Shown in pieces: positions 32,956 to 42,023 of a stretch of 64,000 bases of DNA (position 1 is its first letter; each line of letters starts with the position of its first letter). The notes beneath the pieces are model-generated. The model did not search any database and was not told the origin of the DNA. It saw nothing but the letters and a program-made list of their open reading frames with translations. Source of the stretch: Dermacentor variabilis. Taxonomy: Eukaryota; Arthropoda; Arachnida; Ixodida; Ixodidae. Made by a program: the position numbers and the translations under genes. The stretch is taken from contig NC_134569.1 in assembly GCF_050947875.1 (NCBI RefSeq), positions 41,663,777 to 41,727,776 of the forward strand, written 5' to 3'.

Positions 32956-34078
32956 CTGTCTAAGGACTTGTGTGGGTCAATAGCTACAGCTAACATGTTA
33001 TTAGGGAAGGCGGCTGACAAATAAGTAGCAGTTCTTACGATTGAAAAGTTTTGTGAATTTGACCGCACATGTGTCATCAAGATAGCCAGGATGTAGACCC
33101 CCGCATCACAGGTATCCGACGTATGCACCTATGCGCTACGCGCGGAAGAAGGGCCAGACGACGAACTCAGAGACGTCGCTTTGTTTTGTTGAAAGTGAGG
33201 ATGTGATTGTGAGGTCCTGATCGGAATCGATAGGCCACATCACGTTGTGTAGTGAGATACTCAGCAAACATGCAACGCCTGCGACTGCCCTGCCAAGAAA
33301 AACACTATGTCTTGTATTTTGCGAAATTTCAAGGTACGATTGGATGGTCTATCAATTTCACGTATCTTTACTTAAACAGGAGCTGTTACTATGATTTTAC
33401 CATAGCTTTCCTTTTTTACGCGCTGGTTGTTACCACTTCTTCCTGACATTGCGTATTTCTCTTTTCGCTTTTCTTTAGCTTTTAATATGATTTTCCGTTA
33501 TTTGGCTAAACTTCCAGCTGGCGCGTACGACGACTTTGAAAGATCGATTCCGTCTATGTTTCTTGTCTTCACCTTCTGAAGTTAACGCTACAGTGTACCT
33601 TCCTTGTCCGCTGTAATGTGTATAGTTAAAGAAATTTCACTTAGGGCGCCGTTATCGCTTCTTAGTGCTCTAGGAGCCTTGTCTGCACATTTGTGTTTAG
33701 ATTTTTACCATGTGTGCCGTAAAGCTACGCCTCTCTTCCTTTTATTGAAGAATACCGCTGGGCACAAGCATCTCATTACCAGACTTTAGCTGAACAGTGG
33801 TCTTGAAGGAAATGCAAGATAGCTTTAACTCCGGCCTTCTTTGCTTTCACGTAACTTTGCAAACGATTAACTCCTCGACCTTTTTTTTTTTTCTACTGCC
33901 ATGAATGCGGAATGTTTTAATTAAATGCTTGCGGCGTTACCTTGATTTGGTGGTGCTAGTTCATTCTTCGATACATTTTAGCGTTTCTTTATTATGTTTA
34001 GCAGGATGGGAATAACGTATGTGTTAGATTACCTACTTTTTGTTTGTTTGTTTATTTACTCACGAAGCGTTCGCTTAC
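32956..34078. other. beat intron, nothing recognised
   Basis: No repeat copy or coding-like frame is recognised upstream of the exon at 34079 (plus-strand sense). Confidence 0.4.
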
Positions 34079-34214
34079 CGTATATGCGCAGCTCTCGCTC
34101 TCCCTTGACCGTCTTGAACCCGGGGCCTTCGGTGGACACTTCGCAGCCGTACATGCCCTCGGTGTTTAGGTCGGTCTTCTCCAGGAACACGTTGTTCTTG
34201 TCCGAACGGGAGTG
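34079..34214 (-). CDS. beat: beat exon: second half of Ig domain 1
   Basis: A long pyrimidine tract and CTTGTGCAG (AG at 34216-34215) precede the exon, and the donor is GTAAGC from 34078. The exon is 136 bp, 45 codons plus one base, beginning in phase 0. The core reads FLEKTDLNTEGMYGCEVST, the Ig signature 'D-L-x-x-x-G-x-Y-x-C', with the second cysteine of domain 1 at exon residue 24. It is followed by EGPGFKTVKGERELRIY; 'E-x-P-x-F-x-T-V' after this cysteine is typical of beat proteins. The one-base overhang joins the two-base start of the exon at 9386. Confidence 0.9.
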
Positions 34215-36985
34215 CTGCACAAGAAAAAAAAATGGGGTTGGGGAGGAGAGGCGGAGAAAGAGGACCACGAGCTGAGATTGGTTAAAAAGTAAATAAAAGA
34301 AGGACCAAACAGGGCGTATTTACCGCCCGCTAGCGTCATTCGATCAGCAGGCCAGCCGCTCTGTCGCAAACAAAGCGGGGGAGGGGGGGGGGGGCATGTG
34401 AACGATGGCACAACCAGATGATCGAAATTAATTAAAATCGGAGGCCCCAAACCCCACGAGACTGCACAGTGACATACGGGCAATATAGGGCCCGTATACA
34501 CAAAACGTTTGTTCGTAAGAGGAAAATTTCAGCCAAGTTTGATGCTGGACATGTTATTTGCGATGGCGGCTGCCAATGGCAAAGAACACTTGACGAACTA
34601 AAAGCGTTGTTAATTCGGCCCCAGAAGCTCGAGAAATGGACTAGCAGTGTAATGACCGGCGAGTACAGGAATAGTTGAGATAACGCGCCTTTCAGATTGG
34701 ATTGCAGGGGTACAACTCGTGAAGCTTTTTGTTTGCAAGTGCTGTTTGCCATTGGTCGGAGGACCTCCAACAATGCGATTGATTGGAAGCTGCTCCTATA
34801 AACAGTGTTAACGCTATAATGTCTTTTTTTTCTTTTGTGAATACTGTTACTTGGCCCGTATTGGCGAAAAAGTTCTTACACTGATACACCGCTACTCCTT
34901 ATCACTGAGAAATTAATTAGTTACGTAGGGGTTTATGGGGCAAAACCATCTAAACAATGCGTAAGGGCAATATAGATGCGGAAGGATTAATGCATATCGT
35001 GTTAAATGAAATCACCAAAAGTTCGCAAGAAGTAGCGCCTAGTCGACAATTCGGGTCTTGATTGCTAGATTCGAGGCAGCAAAATTTCAACTCTTATTGG
35101 GAAAAAAAAGCTTTCCTTTCGTGAATGCTCTTAGCCGTTGAGCGGCTTCCTTCGCTCTATTTGCTGGTGCATGCTCTGATACGAGAAACTGTAGCGAGAT
35201 AATTTTTGTGAACACATGCATTCACCTTGCACATCAAATGCGCTGTTGCGTGCTTAATTTTGTTTGGCTCTTTCGTCCGCGGTGTTGCCTCGGCTCTAGG
35301 ATTGTGGGTGCCTTGTTGTCACCACCAAGATATTGCTACACATCGAATATAGGCGATTAGTGCCCATTATTTTCATGCGTCCTAGGTAAACCTGCAACCA
35401 TAAATTTCGCATTCGACGCGCTTCAGCCGCGCATAGCGTTTGCCCAAACCACGTGTCGCAGGCGAGCACGGAATGAACAAAACGAACAGTGCAACACGGC
35501 AGCCTCGCCGCAAGTGGGTCACAAAGCCAGCACGCTTGCAAGCGCCGAGTTAAGCAGTCCTTTAAACGTCGATATTGACTTTATAAGCATTCGCGATTGT
35601 TGTCGCTATGGATCAGAGCGGTCCTCTATCGCATGGGCATACATATTCATAAACAAGCGTTTGCGCCACTCGAACGTAAACAATTCCTGTTCTGTCTCTT
35701 TTTTTTCTTTCGATTTTTACGCGTGCCGCGATGAGTCTCCCCTATTAATTTTTCAGCGATAGATTGGTACCGAAGGCATAAATGAAGGGCTTCCTGCTTT
35801 GCTAAACGCTTTGTTGCTCGCTAATGAGCAGCACGCGTCTCCCTGCGCCACAACAACACACGTTTGGATGCTTCGGGCTCTCGAGTTGAACGGCGCTGAC
35901 CGCTTTAACGACCGAGCTATCATACCAGGCCACACAAGATGCGAGAAAAAAAAAATAATAAAGCACCGCCTCTGCCCCCTCCCCCCCGTGCTATTAGAGG
36001 GTCAAATGTGTGTTCATTCTTTTGCGGCACTCAGAACCACTAAAGGAAACGAAAGAAGCCTTCGAAAACAAACGCCAAGCCTGCAGATTTCCGGCTCTGC
36101 CATGGCAAGAGAGAACAGATGCTATACGAAAGTGGTGTCTGATCGAGACAGCTGGCTATATTTACTGCCAGCCAATAGCGGCGCTCGTAGTAGGGGGCAA
36201 TGAGAACCGCGCAGCGCGTGTGGCTGGTCGTAAACGAAAGGGTGTCCTGCATATTATGCATGAGGCGTAAGCGGAGGGCGCCCCCTCCCCCCCCTCCCTT
36301 TGTTCCCCGGGCCCGGCCGACGGTCGCTTTACCGACGCCCGCATTGCCCACGAGTCCAAAAGCGAGCGCGCGCTGCCCATGCCGCTTTCGCCGTCAGCGC
36401 GTTCTTTCCTTTTCGTTTTCGCCGCCTTATCTGTACACACCACATCGCGACTCGCGACGCTGGATATCAAGCAGTCGAGCCATGTCAACGGGGGTGTACG
36501 CACATAGTCGGCTTATCAACGACAAAGCTTTGCTACGAGTACGGTACGCGGTGCCGACGAGAGCAGAAAAAGTACCCGACTGATTTCCAGACAATCTACG
36601 ACGCCAGCGCGACATCGTTCTTGCATTCTGTAATGGTGTGGGTTGAATTATACATGATAATTAGAGTTCTATGGATATTTACGACGTGACACTAACGTAT
36701 ACCGGCGTAAAACATAAATATTCTTTCCAATTCCTCTGTTGTTTTTTCTTTGTTATTGGTCCGAGTGGCGCTCCGATTACGGTTATCAAGAAATCGACCA
36801 GTCGCAAGTGAAGGTGGCTAAGAAAGGACCGAAAATAGTGTTGTTACAATGTGCTAGCACAGTTCTCCGATAGCACCATCGGTAATGCGGAAGCAGGTCT
36901 TGTCCCTGAATTTTATTCCATTCTCAGCATCCACGACTTTGGACTAGCCGATGCAGCTGAAAGAGCAGGTGGTGCGCCGCTAGGC
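34215..36985. other. beat intron, diverged repeats and a GC-rich piece
   Basis: Segments near 34500-34660 and 34690-34810 carry diverged text with CCAATGG/CCATTGG and AATTCGGCCCC blocks, like the dispersed repeat near 9640-9960. A GC-rich piece at about 36190-36560 has open frames on both strands without a known domain. Nothing else is recognised. Confidence 0.4.
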
Positions 36986-36989
36986 CCTT

Positions 36990-37520
36990 GTTAGGGTTGG
37001 CGTCTGACACCACGTGGCGAGCGGTCATTCACCCTACCTCCTCAGCCGGAGCCCACGAGCGCCGGAGAGGTCATTCACTCTACCGCTGAGCCGGAGCCCA
37101 CGGGGACCTCTTCCACTCCTCTCATAGTCGTGGCATCGTGTGTGCTTACCTCATCCCCCCACCTTCTCTTGGCCGGACCCCACGACGCCGGAGAGGTCAT
37201 TCACCCGACCTTCTCCCCGGATTCGTCGATGAGAGGATCGTCCTCTCCCTCCCGTGCTTGGTATTGCAGGAGGAGGAGCCTTCTCTCCGTGCCTGTCACG
37301 TGTCCTTCGACGGAAGCAAGATCCCGCCCACACTTGTAGAGAGCCTATTTAAGGGGCTCCGAAATGTACTTTGAGACTTCATATTCATGCTTTTCTTATT
37401 TTCTTTCAACTACCTTTGAATAAACCGTGCAAGTTTCGCACTAGCAAATCGTCTCGCCCCTGCTTGGTCGCCATGATCTACCGGATGCCTGCAGCCCGCC
37501 GACAACGCCACGCTACCCAA
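36990..37520 (+). mobile_element. Probable solo LTR
   Basis: The segment starts TGTTAGGGTTGGCG. It contains a motif GCCGGAG(A/C)...GAGGTCATTCAC repeated three times (about 37030, 37070, 37185), a TATA-like TATTTAAGGGGC at 37345 and AATAAA at 37419, in the order expected for U3, R and U5. The right end (near CGCTACCCAATA) is uncertain and no target duplication was found. No gag or pol is next to it. Confidence 0.5.
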
Positions 37521-37529
37521 TAAGTAATG

Positions 37530-38110
37530 TCGGTCGAGCTTCGATAGGCAGGCGTCGCTACTTCTCGGCAGCAGTACGGTACGCTACCCTGGAGTACGCA
37601 ACAGCCTATAGGGCAAAAAAGCGTTAAAGGGACAGACCCAAGGCGCGCTTATTCACGGAGCAGTTTTTATGCAAGAACACTTCGCAAGAAATATTACCAA
37701 CCTATAAAGAGAGCGAAAATGTTATTAGATAAGGCGACCGACCAATGAGAAACGGCTCTTAACGCACGAAGCGCTTCGTGTGTTCGGCCCCTGGGACAAA
37801 ATTTTCGCGTGATTCCCGCCCAAATTACTCTCTGCTCGAGCAATTTGGGCGGATTTCGTACATGTAAACGTACAGCTCGGGTGGGTTGGTACATGTTCAA
37901 GGTAAACAGAGGAGCAGCGCATGGGACAGGGCGAACAGCTACCTATGCGAAGTTTCTGAATAACTGGGATGGAGTTTAAACGCCGAGAGAAGGGGGCACA
38001 AGGAAAAGCACCACATGTGAATATCCCATTGGCCAAATTTTATGTGGGATATTCATACCTGCATGTCCCACCCCCTCTCTCCTTACGGATACGGAAGAAA
38101 GAGGAAGGAA
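37530..38110. other. beat intron, diverged dispersed repeat only
   Basis: CGACCGACCAATGAGAAACG near 37735 belongs to the repeat described at 9640-9960. Nothing else is recognised. Confidence 0.4.
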
Positions 38111-38111
38111 G

Positions 38112-38325
38112 CAATCAAGATGCTAAAGCAACGCAAGGAGTATGAGACAGGCCGTAGTGGAAGACTTCGGAGTAACTTGAGTCACCGATAGTGTTCTCTA
38201 ACGTGCAAGCAATGCTCGACACCGCGAACGTTTTCGCATTTCACTCCAAGCAACGGCCGGGAATTGAACCTTCGACCTGGTGCTCAGCAGCAGAATGTCA
38301 TAACCACTGTGCCGCCGAGAAATGG
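38112..38325 (-). mobile_element. SINE copy, Ruka type, diverged
   Basis: Read on the minus strand: GGCGGCACAGTGGTTATGAC (A box region), TCGAAGGTTCAATTCCCGGC (B box), GAGTGAAATGCGAAAACG, then TGCACGTTAGAGAACAC and CTCCGAAGTCTTCCACTACG. The block order is that of the intact copy at 20309, with moderate divergence. Confidence 0.75.
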
Positions 38326-38329
38326 TCTT

Positions 38330-39595
38330 GACGTAGTTTCTGCATATTTCCGCGCACGAAGTGCCTATATTCCACGAAGTGACAAGGCGATCTACGGTGT
38401 TCCTTTATGCCAAATTATGCAGATGAGCAATGCGTAAGGCTTGATTGCCCTTCATGATGCGTTTAGAGGGCGAGGGTTCTGTTCCGACCCCATTTGTTTT
38501 CACATTTCGTGTATCGCCCGAGAGACGCTCCACCTGCGTTATCGCAGTATCGGCTGGTCCAAAGAGGTGGATGGTGGCGCTGCAGTTCTTTATTGAATGA
38601 TGTGAGAGTGGTATACTACATGGTTATGGAAAGAATCGCTGAATCATACTGGCCCAACATTCATTGGAACTTTGTCCGGTTGAGCGATTGCGCTCGTATT
38701 AACTAGGGCACCCATTGGCCGTGCATGGTGGGCCTTTACTTGTCCTTGACTGAGCTACGGTGCAGATAAAAAAGCTAACCAGCGGGAATTGCAATCTATG
38801 AAAAAAATGCATTACGGCGACAGATATAATCCATTAATATTATTTGTGCGCACAGGATCTCGCTAAAATCGCCGCTTGTTAGCGATGTAACAAGTGTAGA
38901 GTTAACGTGATGGATGAAACTGTTGGCACCAAAGACCGTATCGCAGTATGATCAACTGAAGAGGCTCACGGACACCAGAAACTGCAGTATACGAACAAGA
39001 TGCAGGGCTTTCATTGCTGCAGAGCGCGCAGCCAGACTGACGGCGCCAGTTTCACGCCACCCTCAAGTCGTTTGCGCGGCGCCGAGCAGCGCGGCGTCAC
39101 GAATCCAGAACGGTGACAACCATCCGGATTGTCGCAGAGGAGCCGTTCACGCGAAGCGTGGGGGAAAGCAATATCGAGGAGCAAGCAGGCAGCTCACGGT
39201 GCCACCAGCGGCGCAGCAAGCCATGACGTCGCCGCTGCGACGAGCGCGGGACGCGGCTTGTGCGCGTCCAAGTTGTTCTCGAATCCGCGTGCCAGGCGAC
39301 GATATGCGTTGTGGGCGGAGGACAGGCTGAAGGTGTACGGCGCACGACGAGAAGGGTTAGGGTAGCGGGGGAGTCCGGCAGGCAGGCCGAGGTCCGAGAG
39401 CGGGCGCGTCATTAATTAGTGGGGCAACGGGGGTTTGGCGCCACGCCCCGGCGTCGCGCTCGCCCCGGGGGCATTTATTCCTCCTAATTGCGGCGGACCT
39501 CACGGCGGCGAGCAGATGGATGAATAACGGTGCGCGAAGAAGGACGAGGGAGGAGGGGGGGGGGGGTTGAAGAATGCAAAACAACACAAAGGCCG
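38330..39595. other. beat intron; GC-rich part at about 39000-39560
   Basis: A CpG-rich piece (about 39000-39560) has short open frames on both strands with no known domain and ends in a poly(G) run near 39555. Nothing else is recognised. Confidence 0.4.
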
Positions 39596-39712
39596 AGCCC
39601 ATGCGCTCGCACGCACGCACACACTCGCGCACGAACTTACACACACGCCTACACACACACATGCACACACACACGTACACACGCACATGCATAAGCACAC
39701 ACGCATAGACAG
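39596..39712. repeat. (CA)n-rich imperfect microsatellite
   Basis: A mix of ACACAC and GCACGC dinucleotide runs. Cysteine-rich open frames across it are artefacts. Confidence 0.85.
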
Positions 39713-39899
39713 GGAGAGAAGATTGTACCTCGAGAATTAGTGTCTAACTCACTCAGTCACGCATTGTTTTCTTGTGCGATTTTGCTGTTTTGTGATTTGC
39801 GCCACACCTCACTACTAACAGCGTGAACCGCTAAAGCCGGATTCACTAAACGGGGTGGATCGCAAGAAGTAGCCGTTTTTTGCGAAGGTCTCACTATCC

Positions 39900-40936
39900 A
39901 TCATCACTCACGCACCAGTGAAACAATTTGGACGCTGTTTAGTAATGAAATGTTACGTCTCACAGAAATAAATGTTGCGACTATTACTGTTAATGAGCAA
40001 GTGCCGTCCCCATGGTTTAATGATAACTTTAAAGGGCTAAACAATAAGAAAAAGGGACTATTTAAAACCGCGAAACATCCTAATTTTAACTTTGCATGGA
40101 TAAAGTGCTACACTGCCGTATAAACGAATAAAATGTATAAATTAGACAAACAAAAATTAATTTTGCGATAGCTCTCCCCCAACTATACTACGAAACAATT
40201 CCAAACATTTTGGTAGCTTGACGAGTCAAACGACATTTCATTATGTGATACTAATGGCTACCTTATACCTGAAGACGAAATTGCTAATGTACTAAATAGT
40301 ACGTTTTCATTTGTTGTCACCGGCCAACCCATTTAGAACCTTAGTTTATTCCCGCCCTCTGCGCATCCCTTGACGAGCCGTTTCACGTTTTGTAGGATAG
40401 GCATTGCTAGAGTAGTTGATTTCAACTAAAAGAGATCGTCATCAGCAGAAATCGATGGTATAAATGCTGAAGTGGTCAAGAACACCAACAAGTAACTAGT
40501 TTTATTTTATCCCTCATATTTGAGCAATCAATACAGGGCCGGTATTCTGTAAGGGTCCACCTAGTGGTCTGTCCATTTCGGCCACTGCTGATTGGCTAGG
40601 GCCGCTCGTCTCCTCCTCGCTCGTACAGCTGTATCCAATCCGCAACGGCAGAAATGGATAGTACACTAGGTGGAGTCTTACAGATTACCTCCCCCCCCCC
40701 CCGGTTCAGCTTCAGCAGACCGGCGGGGTGGGAAGGTCACTCCTGAATTCAAGATCGTTAACGGTCATCGCCAAACAATTATCGTCCCATATCCATCACC
40801 AGCGTATGTCGCAAAATAATGCAGCATATCGTGTATTCTGAACAAGCGTGTTTCCTGCCTTCTAACAACTTTTTTTCACTCGAATCAGCATTGTTTTCGT
40901 CCCGGCCACTCTTGTGAAGCCCGAGTCGCTATTTTC
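39900..40936 (+). pseudogene. CR1/L2-like LINE, upstream part (interrupted)
   Basis: With frameshifts and stops it reads the linker and start of an RT: TSETIWTLFSNEMLRLTEIN, PWFNDNFKGLNNKKK, LIPEDEIANVLNSTFS, SSSAEIDGINAEVVKNTNK, then, after a small inserted MITE, VGRSLLNSRSLTVI and NQHCFRPGHSCEARVAIF. The last is RT motif '(N)QHGFR-x-GHS(C/T)'. The RT continues after the gag-pol element, at 47733, so the LINE was split by that insertion. Many stops show it was already dead. Confidence 0.75.
40541..40689. mobile_element. 149-bp MITE inside the LINE
   Basis: The terminal inverted repeats are GGTATTCTGTAAGGGTCCAC... and its partner ...TGGAGTCTTACAGATTACC, pairing over about 26 bases with a few mismatches. 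It interrupts the LINE reading between its linker and the 'KVGKVTP'-like region. It has no coding capacity. It shares its terminal TATTCTG and the inner CTGATTGGCTAGG with the element at 63313. Confidence 0.75.
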
Positions 40937-41112
40937 CTTCTGTTGCGTTTCGCCTGCGACACGCGGATTTGCCGGCGCGACTGCGGCAGGGCGGCAGACA
41001 TTTTGGCCCGTTCGTCGTCGCCGCAACGCTCCCCGCCAGGTGTTTCCAGGCGTTTCCAGGCATGATCCGATGCCACGTGTCTTCATGTGCGTGTGTGAGT
41101 GTATGTGCCATT

Positions 41113-41271
41113 GTGCCCAAACCGGGCGATGCGAAAGCAGGGATCACCCTCTCATTCCAGTCATTGTGCCTGAACCAGGCGATGCGAAAGCAGGGATCAC
41201 CCTCTCATTCCAGTCATTGTGCCTGAACCAGGCGATGCGAAAGCAGGGATCACCCTCTCATTCCAGTCATT
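41113..41271. repeat. Three 53-bp tandem units in U3 of the 5' LTR
   Basis: Units start at 41113, 41166 and 41219 and share GGCGATGCGAAAGCAGGGAT. The first differs slightly (GTGCCCAAACCGGG against GTGCCTGAACCAGG). The same array is in the 3' LTR at 47172-47330. Upstream of a TATA box such units often act as enhancers; this role is inferred. Confidence 0.9.
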
Positions 41272-41374
41272 GTGCCCGACCGGCAGCGCTACGACAGTGT
41301 GCGTCACCATTAGCCCATTGTACATTCACGTGCTCGTCTATTGAGGGGTTCCTTCTTGCCCTCAACCGCGAGAG

Positions 41375-41381
41375 TATAAAA
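41375..41381 (+). promoter_or_regulatory. LTR TATA box
   Basis: TATAAAA lies 434 bp into the LTR, after the tandem repeats and 117 bp before the AATAAA signal, where a U3 promoter is expected. The same box is at 47434 in the 3' LTR. Confidence 0.7.
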
Positions 41382-41671
41382 ACAGCTGCCCCCGGACGCC
41401 AAGAGGAGGGCTCCGATTTCTTCTGTTGAGTAAAGTGCTCTCCCGTGTCTCTACTTCGGTCAACCTGACCGCCAACTCTTTGCGATGTTAAAATAAACAA
41501 GTTGTTTTGTTGTTACCAGTCGACTCATGCTTTGCCGGGACCTTCGGATGCTTCCAGTTGTACCCCAGGCCGCCAGGCCAACGCTACCCTTGGGGCTTGC
41601 GACCCAGGTACAACCACGGGCGTCAGCGCCGAGTTCCCAACAGATCGTACCAGCGGTGCGATCCAAACATC

Positions 41672-41689
41672 TGGTTGGCAGCGGTGAGA
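41672..41689 (+). promoter_or_regulatory. Candidate primer binding site
   Basis: TGGTTGGCAGCGGTGAGA begins two bases after the LTR end. A site starting TGG pairs with the CCA end of a tRNA, here with a tRNA ending CCGCTGCCAACCA. I do not name the tRNA. Confidence 0.6.
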
Positions 41690-42023
41690 TCGCCTCCGAC
41701 TTCAAACAACTGTCTGCCAGCGGTGAGATCGCGACAACGGAGGCCAGCAGCGAAGAGATGCAGTTGACTGTATGCTGAGCAGCTCAACGACGATCCGGGA
41801 GCAGTGCAACGAGCCCTGTGTGACGACTGGTTGCCTGCAGCGGAACGACTGCGCGGAATTCCTGCCTGCGAGGTTTGGTGAGTGCGGGACTTTCTTCTTC
41901 TGAGCTTTGCCAGGCTTTTGTTAGTGTCAGAAACAGAGCTGGTAATTGTGGTTGTCGTTGCTGCCGGGTTAGTTTGCGGCAAGACAATAGTAAGCAGTAG
42001 AGAAAGCAGCATTCAGAGCAGCC

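Larger units (their letters stand above)
40941..41669 (+). mobile_element. 5' LTR of the Gmr1-like element
   Basis: A 729-bp direct repeat of 47000-47728, same length and apparently identical by line-by-line reading. It starts TGTTGCG and ends CCAAACA (TGTT...AACA ends). It holds a 53-bp tandem triplication (41113-41271), a TATA box TATAAAAA at 41375, and AATAAA at 41492. Promoter and poly(A) signal both therefore lie in the LTR, as in other retrotransposons. The flanking target duplication is CTTC (40937-40940 and 47729-47732). Confidence 0.95.

Noticed and set aside
41623..42012. 129-codon minus-strand frame in the leader of the LTR element
   Set aside because: Antisense to the leader between LTR and gag, low complexity at its start and no domain.
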